DNA of 64,000 bases from Gelidibacter salicanalis (GTDB lineage Bacteria > Bacteroidota > Bacteroidia > Flavobacteriales > Flavobacteriaceae), in the NCBI RefSeq assembly GCF_007997285.1, contig NZ_VORX01000007.1, positions 62,001-126,000 of the forward strand. Reading direction: 5' to 3'. The position numbers and the translations under genes were made by a program. Positions 1 through 9,315 of the stretch are shown piece by piece; the first letter of the stretch is position 1, and every line of letters begins with the position of its first letter. The notes under the pieces were generated by a model. It was not told the DNA's origin and made no database searches. It saw nothing but the letters and a program-made list of their open reading frames with translations.

Positions 1-456
1 GTTTTCAGTTGTAACACATCTGCACAAAAGAAAGATGATCAACTCCAAAATAAAACCGCTTTTAAAGTCACTAAAACGGACGCCGAATGGAAAGCACAGT
101 TGACGGATGACCAGTATCAAGTGTTGCGAAAGGCTGCGACGGAACGCCCCTTTTCAAGTCCATTAAATAACAACCATTCAAAAGGAACCTATGTGTGTGC
201 AGCCTGTAAAACGCCTTTGTATAAAAGTGAACACAAATTTGATTCGGGTACCGGATGGCCAAGTTTTGACCGTGTGATAGAAGGCAATGTTGCTTTTTCT
301 ACGGATACAACAATTGGCTATATGCGCAATGAAGAGCATTGTGCAACATGTGGCGGCCACTTAGGTCATGTATTTGATGACGGCCCTAGAGCTACCACCG
401 GAAAGCGTCATTGTATCAATGGAGATGCTTTAGAATTTGTGCCTGCTAAATCATAG
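1..456 (+). CDS. msrB: Peptide-methionine (R)-S-oxide reductase MsrB, lipoprotein form (5' end outside window)
   Basis: Reduces methionine-R-sulfoxide in proteins. The reading frame is open from base 1, so the start lies upstream of the window. The first visible residues (VFSC) look like the end of a lipobox, followed by a polar linker, so I infer a lipid-anchored, exported MsrB. The MsrB domain shows two zinc CxxC pairs (CAAC near visible residue 66 and CATC before GGHLGHVF), the conserved GTGWPSF segment, and the catalytic Cys in RHCINGDAL near the C-terminus. The domain is complete at its 3' end, and an intrinsic terminator follows at 481-514. A TTG at 100 would cut off the signal sequence and part of the domain and is not the start. 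Family assignment is firm; the envelope location is inference. Confidence 0.92.
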   Translation, partial: VFSCNTSAQKKDDQLQNKTAFKVTKTDAEWKAQLTDDQYQVLRKAATERPFSSPLNNNHSKGTYVCAACKTPLYKSEHKFDSGTGWPSFDRVIEGNVAFSTDTTIGYMRNEEHCATCGGHLGHVFDDGPRATTGKRHCINGDALEFVPAKS

Positions 457-480
457 CATGGAGTATTTAAGAAATTTATA

Positions 481-514
481 CCTCAATTGGAATTCATTCC
501 ATTGAGGTTTTTTT
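481..514 (+). terminator. Rho-independent terminator after msrB
   Basis: An 11-bp stem, CCTCAA(T)TGGAA against TTCCATTGAGG, has one bulged T and a short loop and is followed by seven T residues. It sits 25 bases after the msrB stop codon. Confidence 0.8.
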
Positions 515-695
515 ATGCTTTTTATGATCTCTAATTTAGAAGCTCATTTAACGCCCGCGTATTCATGTAGAAAGATATACCATCTTTGTTCTTCCGCAAT
601 GCTTGTTCAAAATTCAGTATTTTGGTTGTTCTCCTCCTCACAAATAAGAAATACCAACAGGTCTTAATAACTATTGGCATTTTAGGAATTGGTAA

Positions 696-728
696 TTTGC
701 AATTTGAAATTTACTTTTTGTAACTTCG
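696..728 (+). promoter_or_regulatory. Putative Bacteroidota-type promoter of lpdA
   Basis: TAACTTCG at 721-728 is one base away from the TAnnTTTG -7 consensus. A TTTG lies 21 bases upstream (696-699) as the -33 element. It ends 29 bases before the lpdA start codon. The rest of the 457-757 gap shows only the msrB terminator. Confidence 0.4.
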
Positions 729-757
729 TAGCTTCTAATCACGAATAAAAAATACTC

Positions 758-2134
758 ATGAGTAAATACGATATCATTGTTCTTGGAAGTGGTCCTGGTG
801 GCTACGTAACTGCTATTAGAGCATCACAATTAGGATTTAAAACTGCTGTTATTGAAAAAGAAAGTCTTGGTGGCGTTTGTTTAAACTGGGGGTGTATCCC
901 AACAAAAGCCTTGTTAAAATCAGCACAAGTTTTCGAATATCTTAAACACGCTGAAGATTATGGGCTTTCTGTAAAAGAAGCTGACAAAGATTTTGGTGCG
1001 GTTGTACAACGCAGTCGTGGTGTTGCTGAAGGCATGAGCAAAGGCGTGCAATTTTTGATGAAGAAAAATAAAATTGACGTCATTGAAGGTTTTGGAACCC
1101 TAAAAACCGGTAAAAAAGTTGAAGTAGATGGTAAAGAATACAGTGCAGACCATATCATCATTGCTACTGGCGCTCGGTCTAGAGAATTGCCAAGTTTAAA
1201 ACAGGACGGTAAAAAAGTGATCGGTTATAGAGAAGCGATGACTTTAAAAGAGCAGCCTAAAAAGATGATTGTTGTAGGTTCAGGCGCTATTGGCGTTGAA
1301 TTTGCCTATTTCTATAATTCAATGGGTACGGATGTAACTATTGTTGAGTTTTTACCAAACGTTGTTCCCGTTGAAGATGAAGACGTTTCTAAGCAATTGG
1401 AAAAATCATTCAAGAAAAGTGGTATTAAAATCATGACCTCTTCTGAAGTGACTAAAGTTGATACTTCTGGAGATGGTGTTATTGCCACAATAAAAACTGC
1501 CAAAGGTGAAGAAACCCTTGAAGCAGATATCATTCTTTCCGCTGTTGGAATCAAATCTAACATCGAAAATATTGGATTGGAAGATGTGGGCATCGCGGTA
1601 GACAGAGATAAAATTTTGGTGAATAATTATTACCAAACCAATATTCCTGGCTATTACGCCATTGGAGATGTTACTCCTGGTCAAGCATTAGCGCACGTCG
1701 CATCCGCTGAAGGCATTTTATGTGTCGAAAAGATTGCAGGTCAAAATGTAGAAGCGTTAGATTATGGTAACATTCCGGGATGTACTTATGCCTCTCCAGA
1801 AATTGCCAGCGTTGGCATGACTGAAAAACAAGCCAAAGAAAAAGGATACGATATTAAGGTTGGCAAATTTCCATTCTCGGCTTCAGGTAAAGCAAGTGCT
1901 TCTGGTGCAAAAGATGGTTTTGTAAAAGTAATCTTTGATGCCAAATACGGCGAATGGTTAGGCTGCCACATGATTGGTGCAGGCGTAACGGACATGATTG
2001 CAGAAGCGGTCTTAGGACGTAAATTGGAAACAACAGGTCACGAAGTGTTAAAAACTGTACACCCGCACCCAACGATGAGCGAAGCCGTTATGGAAGCGGT
2101 TGCTGCTGCTTATGATGAAGTGATTCATTTATAA
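758..2134 (+). CDS. lpdA: Dihydrolipoyl dehydrogenase (E3)
   Basis: FAD flavoenzyme that reoxidises dihydrolipoamide in the pyruvate and 2-oxoglutarate dehydrogenase complexes, in the glycine cleavage system, or in branched-chain complexes. It is 458 residues, normal for the family. Visible parts are the FAD-binding GSGPGG at 10-15, the redox disulfide in GGVCLNWGCIPTK (C41 and C46), a second NAD-binding VVGSGAIGVEF near 175, the FAD-contact YAIGDV near 305, and the catalytic His-Glu pair in HPHPTMSEAVMEA near the C-terminus. No E1/E2 genes lie beside it, so the complex it serves cannot be told from this window. It is a single-gene unit between two terminators. Confidence 0.96.
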   Translation: MSKYDIIVLGSGPGGYVTAIRASQLGFKTAVIEKESLGGVCLNWGCIPTKALLKSAQVFEYLKHAEDYGLSVKEADKDFGAVVQRSRGVAEGMSKGVQFLMKKNKIDVIEGFGTLKTGKKVEVDGKEYSADHIIIATGARSRELPSLKQDGKKVIGYREAMTLKEQPKKMIVVGSGAIGVEFAYFYNSMGTDVTIVEFLPNVVPVEDEDVSKQLEKSFKKSGIKIMTSSEVTKVDTSGDGVIATIKTAKGEETLEADIILSAVGIKSNIENIGLEDVGIAVDRDKILVNNYYQTNIPGYYAIGDVTPGQALAHVASAEGILCVEKIAGQNVEALDYGNIPGCTYASPEIASVGMTEKQAKEKGYDIKVGKFPFSASGKASASGAKDGFVKVIFDAKYGEWLGCHMIGAGVTDMIAEAVLGRKLETTGHEVLKTVHPHPTMSEAVMEAVAAAYDEVIHL

Positions 2135-2190
2135 AATTGGTAATTATTCCTTACTGATCTAAGATTGAATATAGATTTATAAATTTACGT

Positions 2191-2222
2191 AAAAGCGATT
2201 CAAAAATTTTGAATCGCTTTTC
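2191..2222 (+). terminator. Rho-independent terminator after lpdA
   Basis: Perfect inverted repeat GCGATTCAAAA / ATTTTGAATCGC, flanked by AAAA and TTTT, 57 bases after the lpdA stop. It could work on both strands. Confidence 0.75.
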
Positions 2223-2872
2223 TTATTGAAACTATATGTTTAAAGCATTGTTCTTCGCGAAAAAATAGCAAATATAAATTCACTTCTTAAATACAACGTA
2301 AATTTAAGCTGCGCTACCTAAAACAGGATGGATTAAAGTAGTTATTGTCTATTAAAACTTATTTGCAACAGCCGGATTCAATGTTTTAATAGGCTTTTAA
2401 AAAACACGATTCAGAACCCACACAATACAGTTGACCAAAAGGCCCATTGATCAAGTCAGCTTTTTGTTCTTTTTTAAAGTGTGTATCTCTTAGTGAAATA
2501 TCAGAGCTTTGGCTCAATTTGATCTGCATAGCAGAAAAGAGGGTTTTGGTCTTAAGGACATTTGTAATATCTAATTCTGATGAAATTTATAGAAAATTCC
2601 TAAAAATGGTTCGACAATTGACAGTGCAGAAAAGAAACACTGATTATTTAATTGGTAGCTTATTTTTAAAGAGCGACTATTTAAAAAAATACTAATCTTA
2701 AATTAGTAGTAAATAAAATATAATTAAATAATTCTTGCTTTTATTAAACCTTAATGATTAATAATTAAAAGTGTGACCTAAGTACTTCATCCACATTTCA
2801 TTACTTTTAGTTTCCTTAATGATCATTTACCATTGCAAGGATGTTATAACCTATCATAATTAAATTAATATC
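2223..2872. other. Gene-poor AT-rich stretch without a supportable gene
   Basis: About 650 bases between the lpdA terminator and a broken histidine kinase. The longest open frame is about 80 codons from a TTG (2447-2695, plus). Its protein resembles nothing I recognise, has no ribosome-binding site and lies in AT-rich sequence. On the minus strand a short frame near 2380-2450 (NGPFGQLYCVGSESC) is interrupted by stops on both sides. Decayed coding sequence is possible but cannot be shown. Confidence 0.4.
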
Positions 2873-2878
2873 TTGAAT

Positions 2879-4820
2879 ATGTACTTAAAGAAAGAACTCT
2901 ATAATCTAATAAAAACTGATGAAAGTATTTTTGATTTTATACAGGAAAGTGCGTTAGATGGTTTATGGTATTGGGATTTGGAAAATCCGGAGAACGAATG
3001 GATGAATGCCAGATTTTGGACGGCTTTAGGTTATGATCCCAATGGGATGCCACATAAAACCAGTGCGTGGCAGGACATTATAAACCAAGATGATTTAAAG
3101 CTTACCACAGAAATTCTCACCCGACACTTCGAGGATCCAAACCACCCTTATGAACAGATTGTAAGATATACCCATAAAAACGGTTCTACCGTATGGATAC
3201 GTTGCCGTGGAATGGCAGTTCGCAATAAAGATGGAAAACCTATCAGAATGTTGGGTGCCCATCACGATATATCTGATATAAAGAATAAAGAGGAAGAGTT
3301 AATAATAGCCAAAGAAGAAGCTATAGATAATGCAAAAAAATTTCGTGAGATTACTGAAAATATAAGCGAAGTTTTCTGGCTCAGTAGTGCTGATTATACA
3401 AAGATGATTTATGTAAACCCAGCCTATGAGAAAGTTTGGGGCCGCAGCTGCCAGAGCTTGTACGATAACCCTGAGTCTTTTTTTGATTCCGTATATCAAG
3501 AGGATAAAGACCGTTCCTGTAAAAAACGCCAAAGGAAAGATTGTACGCAACGTAGGTACTGCATTGAATATAAGTAATGTTAAAAATTTTCAACACACCC
3601 TTACCTTGCTCGCCAATATGGCCAAATTATTTATCAATATACCCCTTAATCATATTTCAGAAGAAATTGAAAAGACTTTGGAGACTATGGGTAATTTCGT
3701 TGATGCCGACCGAGTTTATATTTTTGATTATGACTGGGAAAAACAGATTTGCAGAAATACCTATGAGTGGTGTAATGAAGGTATTACTCCTGAAATAAAA
3801 CAGCTGCAGGCCGTATCCATTGATGACATTCCATGGTGGGTAGATGCCCATAAAAAAGGTAATAAACTAGCTATTTCTGATGTTAATGCCTTAAAACCAG
3901 ACGATGGTGTAAAAAAGATCCTTGAGCCTCAAGGTGTAAAAAGCTTATTTACTTTGCCCCTCATGCAATCTGGCAAATGTATAGGTTTCATAGGTTTCGA
4001 TAGTGTTAGGAACTTTCATCGATACTCCAAAAGAGAAGAAGTGATTCTTACTTTTTTTTCTGAACTAATGGTAAATATTCAAAACCGGAAAGCTCAGGAA
4101 AATTTATTGGTACTTGAGAAGGAAAAGGCAGAACAATCCGATAAAATAAAAACTGCTTTCATAAACACTATTTCCCATGAAATACGAACCCCATTAAATG
4201 GCATTTTGGGTATTGGGCAAATGCTTGCTGAGACCGATTTTTCTTCTGAGGAACGAGCTGAATTGTTTAACGGTCTATCCACTTCAAGTAACCGCCTCAT
4301 GAACACTATTACGGATTATATGGACATGTCCATGATTTTTTCAGATGCTGTGAAAGTGGATAAAATGGAATTCCTGTTAAAACCTTGGTTTGAGTATATA
4401 ACTAAAAAAGCAAAGGATTTGTTTTCAGAAAAGAACATTCACTTTGATGTTTTATTTCCAGCAGATCATAATGCTCTGAAAGTGACTTCAGACCCTATGT
4501 TGTTGGAAAAAATACTATATAAGCTTTTGGATAATGCTATTAAATTCACAAATGAAGGAAGCGTAACTTGCACCTATAAAGTAACATCTAAACATATTGA
4601 GTTTTTAGTACAGGATACTGGCAAAGGTGTTGCAACCAATAAACTAAAATTGATTTTTGAAATGTTTTCTCAGGAAGATTCATCCATGACTCGTGGTCAC
4701 GAAGGAAGTGGCTTGGGACTAAAAATTGCCAAAGAGTTGGTTGTACTATTGGGAGGTGAAATAAATGTTGTTTCCAAAATTGGAAAAGGTTCCATTTTTA
4801 CATTCACTATTCCATTATAA
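2879..4820 (+). pseudogene. PAS-PAS-GAF sensor histidine kinase, broken by an internal deletion and frameshift
   Basis: The first part starts at ATG 2879 (a TTG six bases upstream is less likely) and encodes a complete PAS/PAC domain ending GAHHDISDIKN. A second PAS domain begins at about residue 160 and reads normally to YQEDKDR near 3513. The frame then runs into non-homologous residues and stops at 3577. The matching continuation (PVKNAKGKIVRNVGTALNIS, the C-terminal end of a PAC motif) is in the +1 frame from about 3514. It leads into a GAF domain, a HisKA box (SHEIRTPLNG) and an HATPase domain (N box LLDNAIKF, DTGKG, GSGLGLKIAKEL), ending at 4820. About 35-40 residues of the second PAS core (the EYRI...DGSxxWI part) are missing, so a deletion of length not divisible by three explains both the loss and the shift. 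Two separate gene products are unlikely, because the second part has no start codon in frame. Confidence 0.8.
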
Positions 4821-4969
4821 TTGTTTTAAAATAGCATTTCTAATAATAACCCACTACAACAATATGAACTAAGACGCCTTAAGATTTTGAATCTGATTTA
4901 TAGCGCCAACCTGACCGCGAATCATGTTAGTAATACTTGATGAGGCAATAAGTTTATAACTACATCTGA

Positions 4970-5400
4970 AGTCTTATGCTAAGCCCAAAAACAGACCGTT
5001 TGGCTCCAATTCATTTAAACCTTAGGCATATTTGACGTGCACATCTAAAGCATTCGTAATATTATAATGTGAACTGATATCCGCACCAAATTTTAATTTG
5101 ATGCTATAAAAATCAAAAAAATAAGTCAGACTTGGTCCTGCCAATAGGTGAAGTTTTTTAGCAACTTGGTCTTAAGCATAAATGAGCACATTCAAAAAGT
5201 TGAAATCCACAACAAATATGTTCAATGCTTCAAGCTAAATGGACAGAAAATTATCAATATAGGAAATTGTACAAAGGCAGCGCTATAAAATCCTCCTTTC
5301 AGTCTTGGAATAGGACCTGTAATTTGGCTGAATAATAATTAAAAATATCAAATTCCATCCGGCTTTCATTCAATATCTTGTCTCGTAATTTTGAGCCTTT
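4970..5400 (-). pseudogene. Decayed outer-membrane beta-barrel (porin-family) gene
   Basis: The minus strand, read in more than one frame, contains pieces that match the PF13568-type barrel encoded nearby at 5979-6602: RLKGGFYSAAFVQFPI, then an FLSI-stop-LEA segment, then KKLHLLAGPSLTYFFDFY, KLKFGADISSHYNITNAL and finally a C-terminal NGLFLGLA followed by a stop. Several in-frame stops and frame changes separate them, and no start codon or signal peptide can be placed. I infer a dead paralogue or relic of a barrel gene. The remaining parts of the 4821-5456 gap show nothing else. Confidence 0.6.
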
Positions 5401-5456
5401 AAATTATTACAAGTGTCACAAAAGCACAACTAAAACTAATCTAAAATATTTTATCC

Positions 5457-5879
5457 CTATTTGTTTAAAAAACTTTGTATGGCCAATTCATAACTTTGTA
5501 ACCCAAACCCAAGAATCACGCCTTTGGCATTGGGAGCGATATACGAATGATGCCTGAATTCCTCTCGAGCAAAAGTATTGGAGATATGGACTTCTATCAC
5601 CGGAGTAGTAATGGCTTTAACCGCATCGCCAATGCCCACTGAAGTATGAGTGTAGGCGGCTGCATTTAAAATAATCCCATCATAAGTAAATCCAACTTCT
5701 TGAATTTTAGAAATCAATTCGCCTTCAATGTTCGATTGAAAATGAAAAATTTCCACAGTAGGATACTTTTCTGCTATCGTATCTAAAAACTCGTGTAGAG
5801 ATAGACTTCCATAAACATCAGGTTCTCTGGTGCCCAATAAATTTAAATTGGGACCATTAATGATCATTAATTTTTTCAT
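5457..5879 (-). CDS. aroQ: 3-dehydroquinate dehydratase, type II
   Basis: Third step of the shikimate pathway: trans-dehydration of 3-dehydroquinate to 3-dehydroshikimate, in the cytoplasm as a dodecamer. At 140 residues it has normal type II length. It shows the signature NGPNLNLLGTREPDVYG at residues 8-24 (Arg18 and Tyr23 are the catalytic pair), NAAAYTHTS near 75, and the substrate-binding EVHISN with its His near 97. It is encoded back to back with xerD across a barrel gene, a flavobacterial neighbourhood. It starts with ATG at 5879. Confidence 0.95.
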   Translation of the reverse strand: MKKLMIINGPNLNLLGTREPDVYGSLSLHEFLDTIAEKYPTVEIFHFQSNIEGELISKIQEVGFTYDGIILNAAAYTHTSVGIGDAVKAITTPVIEVHISNTFAREEFRHHSYIAPNAKGVILGFGLQSYELAIQSFLNK

Positions 5880-5916
5880 AAGTTAAAAGTATTAAAAAAT
5901 AGGGAGAATAGCGTAC

Positions 5917-5944
5917 AAAAAAAGGAAGCCAATGGCTTCCTTTT
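5917..5944 (-). terminator. Terminator of the barrel gene
   Basis: GGAAGCC / GGCTTCC stem with a 3-base loop. On the minus strand it is followed by seven T residues. It lies between the barrel gene and aroQ, so the two are probably separate transcripts. Confidence 0.75.
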
Positions 5945-5978
5945 ATAAGATTTATGATGTGCAATGCAAGCTAATGGA

Positions 5979-6602
5979 TTAGAATGAAAAGCCTACACCA
6001 AATTGCCATACTGAATTTTTAGCGTCAATATTTGTCAAATTTGCAATTGCAGAATCGTCCTTGTAAATATTGTTTAATCCAAAATTGTATCTCGCCGATA
6101 AAGAGAATCCGTTGTTAAATTTGTATCCCGTTCCTAAAGCTAAGTTGGTATCAAAACCTCTTAATTGAGAATCATCAGGATCGATTGTAGTCTCGCCACC
6201 ATCAGAATTAGGCTTGTAATCAATCTCTTCTTTAACTTTAAAGCCAAATTGTGGTCCTGCCTCTGCATACAATCCTTTAACTAAATATAATTTAGCCATT
6301 AATGGGACCTGAATATAATCTACCTTATGCTCTATTTCAGCGTTTCCTATTGAACTTGCAAATCCTTGACCTGAATACAACACTTCTGGCTGAACTGAAA
6401 AGCGCTCGCTAATTGGGATTTCCATAAATAATCCTAAATGAAAGCTTGATAATTGGTCAGAATCCCCAAAATCATCACTGGTAATATTGGATAGGTTATA
6501 ACCACCTTTTACACCAAACTGAGATGAAATAACATCTGATTGTGCAAAAATTGAAGTGACACTAAAAAGTCCCACCGTCGCTGCTAAAAATAAATTTTTC
6601 AT
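5979..6602 (-). CDS. Porin-family outer-membrane beta-barrel protein
   Basis: A 207-residue protein with a typical cleavable signal peptide (MKNLFLAATVGLFSVTSIFAQ). After it comes the PF13568-like barrel pattern: VKGGYNLSNI near residue 33, FHLGLFMEIPISERFSVQPE near 53, alternating aromatic strands, a GPQFGFKV strand and a C-terminal Phe. It is an outer-membrane protein of unknown ligand. A -7 promoter element lies just upstream and a terminator downstream, so it forms its own transcription unit. A decayed relative lies 600 bases away (4970-5400). Confidence 0.85.
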   Translation of the reverse strand: MKNLFLAATVGLFSVTSIFAQSDVISSQFGVKGGYNLSNITSDDFGDSDQLSSFHLGLFMEIPISERFSVQPEVLYSGQGFASSIGNAEIEHKVDYIQVPLMAKLYLVKGLYAEAGPQFGFKVKEEIDYKPNSDGGETTIDPDDSQLRGFDTNLALGTGYKFNNGFSLSARYNFGLNNIYKDDSAIANLTNIDAKNSVWQFGVGFSF

Positions 6603-6627
6603 AGGTTTTGTTTTAAAAATTGTTTGA

Positions 6628-6635
6628 CAAAGATA
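6628..6635 (-). promoter_or_regulatory. Putative -7 promoter element of the barrel gene
   Basis: On the minus strand TATCTTTG matches TAnnTTTG exactly, 26 bases before the start codon. No convincing -33 TTTG is seen. Confidence 0.45.
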
Positions 6636-7015
6636 AGTAGGTAAAGACTTACCACATTTTAGATTAACACAGTTTAACTGAAATTTGAGTTTTTTAACAA
6701 TTATTATGAATTAGGTCGTTTAAGCCCCGTATACCCTGACTTAAGCTAATTTTGATGATGTTAATAAGGCAAGATGCTGACTGTAAAAATCTTACAGATT
6801 TCGACTATTCTTCAAATGTAATCATTTAAGAATTCCATGTTTGATACTTTTTTAGTTGGAAATTTTTACAATCCGCATGAGTCGTAAATGACTCTTGAAT
6901 AAATTCGTTATTCGAGTTAAATTGGCGTTTATTAAACGCACATATTGCGTTATTGTGGGACAAATAGTTTATTATTGTCTATCACTTTTTAGACACCAAA
7001 TTTTTCTAGTATCCA
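6636..7015. other. Intergenic stretch between divergent barrel gene and xerD
   Basis: About 380 AT-rich bases. Two small inverted repeats are visible, CTGTAA/TTACAG near 6780-6797 and GAGTC/GACTC near 6879-6894. I see no open frame worth calling and no clear promoter for xerD. Confidence 0.4.
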
Positions 7016-7927
7016 ATGAAATGGATTGATGCCCTAAATGATTTTCAATCGTATCTTAAAATTGAGCGCGGATTATCGGCCAACTCGGTTGCTAATTACA
7101 CTTATGATATTAAGAAATTAATTCTATTTTTAGAAAATCATAGCATCCAAGCTTCACCAATCACCATAAAACACACCACGCTTCAAGAATTTATTTATGA
7201 GGTTTCCAAAACGCTCAACGCAAGATCGCAGGCGCGAATTATTTCAGGGTTAAGAAGCTTTTTTGGATATTTGATTTTTGAAGATTATATAAAAATCAAT
7301 CCTCTAGATCATATAGAATCACCAAAAACGGGTCGAAAACTTCCTGATACATTGAGTTTAGAGGATATTAATAATTTAATTTCAGCCATAGACTTAACCA
7401 AGGAATACAACGGTGTACGTATTGGTGAGCGCGATCGCACAATTCTGGAAACTTTATACAGTTGTGGCTTACGTGTAAGTGAGTTGACCGCACTGAAAAT
7501 TTCCGATTTATTTTTTGATGAAGGTTTTATTAAGGTGAACGGAAAGGGAGATAAACAACGCTTTGTTCCGATTGGACCATCAACCCAAAACTATATTACG
7601 CTCTACAAAGATGAAGTCCGCACCGCCATCAATGTCAAAAAAGAATTTCAGGACACTTTATTTTTAAACCACCAAGGCCGCCAACTCTCCCGAGCCATGG
7701 TTTTTACCATAGTAAAACGACTCGCCCAGCACATCGAACTGAACAAAACCATCTCTCCGCATACCTTCAGACATTCTTTTGCCACGCATCTATTGGCCAA
7801 TGGCGCTGATTTAAGGGCTATACAATTAATGCTCGGACATGAAAGCATCACAACCACTGAAATTTATATGCATGTGGATAGAAGTCATTTGAAAGAAGTG
7901 CTTTTAAAATATCATCCCAGAAAATAA
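7016..7927 (+). CDS. xerD: Site-specific tyrosine recombinase XerD
   Basis: Resolves chromosome dimers at dif together with its partner at the FtsK septum. It has 303 residues: an N-terminal SAM-like core-binding domain (about 1-90) and a catalytic domain with the full set of active residues, Arg in SCGLRVSEL, Lys in GKGDKQRFVP, His and Arg in SPHTFRHSFATHL, His in LGHESITTTEIY and the nucleophile Tyr in that last motif. Housekeeping rather than phage-type integrase: normal length, no attachment site or mobile cargo nearby, and a neighbourhood (aroQ) usual for flavobacterial XerD. In species with a single Xer it may act alone; that cannot be decided here. Confidence 0.92.
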   Translation: MKWIDALNDFQSYLKIERGLSANSVANYTYDIKKLILFLENHSIQASPITIKHTTLQEFIYEVSKTLNARSQARIISGLRSFFGYLIFEDYIKINPLDHIESPKTGRKLPDTLSLEDINNLISAIDLTKEYNGVRIGERDRTILETLYSCGLRVSELTALKISDLFFDEGFIKVNGKGDKQRFVPIGPSTQNYITLYKDEVRTAINVKKEFQDTLFLNHQGRQLSRAMVFTIVKRLAQHIELNKTISPHTFRHSFATHLLANGADLRAIQLMLGHESITTTEIYMHVDRSHLKEVLLKYHPRK

Positions 7928-8166
7928 TTGAGCTGTTTTAAAGTCTGTAGCTAATTTCCAGATTTCGAAATATAGATAATAGCTACGCGCTTGCGTCCAT
8001 AAAGTCAAATTTTTAGTTCAAAACAAATTAAATTTTCTGTTCCGTCATATATTTCTTAACTTACTCTTAATTCCCCTATAATAAGATGATTAGATTTTTT
8101 TCGGAATAAGTAATTTCTCCCCATAAATTACTTGAAAAAATGATTTCAAATCCTAACTAAAACGCT

Positions 8167-9276
8167 ATGACCCACGCTGCCTCTGAGGATCACCATAAAT
8201 GGCAATTGGCATTGGAGTTCTCAGGTATTGGGGTCTGGGAATTTGACGCGATTGCCAATCAAATACATTTTTCTTCAGGTTCCAAAAATATAATCGGAGT
8301 TACGGATCCCAAATTTGGATCACATAGGGATGCATGGAATGACCGTGTGCATCCAGACGATCGCGAGCGCTATTTAAGCGACTTTCAGAATCATTTAAGA
8401 GGATTGGTCCCAATGTATGAAAACGAACACCGTGTGCGTTGTGAAGATGGCTCCTACAAATGGATTCGCGATAGAGGGAAAATTGTAGAATGGGACAGTC
8501 ACAACAATCCTAAGCGCATTATAGGAACCCACACGGACATCACCAAACATAAGCTCAATGAAAATATCATTCACGAATCATTAGTATTAACTACAGCGCA
8601 CAATAACAAATTGATGAATTTCGCCCATATTGTTACGCATAATTTAAAACAACACACAGCTAATTTTGAAAGTTTAATGGATTTTTATGAAGATGCGAGC
8701 ACTGCTATGGAGAAAAAGGAAATTATTATACATCTGCGTTCATTATCGACCTCTCTCTCAAAAACCATTTCAAACCTTCACGATGTGGTGAATGTTCAGA
8801 ACAGCAAAACAATGAAAACGACTAAAATTTACGTTTCAGATGCCATAGATCATATTTTGAAACTGCTGGCAATTGTAATTACGGAAAATAATGCAACCAT
8901 CCATAATAACATCCCAAAAAAACTATTCCTGTATTACAACTATTCCTATTTTGAAAGTATCATCCAGAATTTATTGTCGAACGCTATTAAGTATAAGCAC
9001 CCAGAACGCGATCCTATAATCTCCATCGACTTTATGTATGACTTAAATAAATTTGAACTTTCTATTTCTGATAACGGAATTGGTATTGATTTAGAAAAGT
9101 ATAGCAACGATATTTTCGGATTGTACAAAACCTTTCATAACAATGAAAATGCTGAAGGAGTTGGATTATATTTGATTAAAAATCAAATTGAAAGTTATGG
9201 TGGAACTATAACAGTGGCCAGTGAAGTGAATGTTGGAACCACTTTTACCATTACCGGTAAAAACAGAAAAGTCTAG
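8167..9276 (+). CDS. Cytoplasmic PAS sensor histidine kinase
   Basis: 369 residues without membrane segments. An N-terminal PAS_3/PAC domain (about 10-125, ending GTHTDITKHKL) is followed by a phospho-acceptor helix with AHIVTHNLKQH near residue 155, a divergent His box common in Bacteroidota, and a C-terminal HATPase domain (NLLSNAIKYKHP, SDNGIGID, GVGLYLIKNQIESYGG). No response regulator is adjacent, so it is an orphan kinase. The signal is unknown; a soluble PAS points to an internal cue. It converges on rny with a 39-base gap. Confidence 0.88.
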   Translation: MTHAASEDHHKWQLALEFSGIGVWEFDAIANQIHFSSGSKNIIGVTDPKFGSHRDAWNDRVHPDDRERYLSDFQNHLRGLVPMYENEHRVRCEDGSYKWIRDRGKIVEWDSHNNPKRIIGTHTDITKHKLNENIIHESLVLTTAHNNKLMNFAHIVTHNLKQHTANFESLMDFYEDASTAMEKKEIIIHLRSLSTSLSKTISNLHDVVNVQNSKTMKTTKIYVSDAIDHILKLLAIVITENNATIHNNIPKKLFLYYNYSYFESIIQNLLSNAIKYKHPERDPIISIDFMYDLNKFELSISDNGIGIDLEKYSNDIFGLYKTFHNNENAEGVGLYLIKNQIESYGGTITVASEVNVGTTFTITGKNRKV

Positions 9277-9315
9277 CACAGGGCCAGACTTTCTTATAAA
9301 ACTTTAGTTTAATTT

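Noticed and set aside
2447-2695. 82-codon plus-strand open frame from a TTG
   Set aside because: No start signal, no recognisable product and AT-rich sequence; not better than chance in this DNA.
3518-3528. Programmed frameshift at the AAAAAA run
   Set aside because: The needed shift is +1, not the -1 of slippery heptamers, and about 35-40 PAS residues are missing, which slippage cannot explain. A deletion fits better.
3426-3577. Treating the second half of the broken kinase as an independent gene starting upstream of 3513
   Set aside because: Before 3513 that frame encodes residues unrelated to any PAS domain; it is the shadow of the first half, so no real start exists for a separate protein.
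7016-7927. Phage or genomic-island integrase
   Set aside because: Length and motifs fit housekeeping XerD and it lies beside aroQ without mobile cargo or attachment-site repeats.
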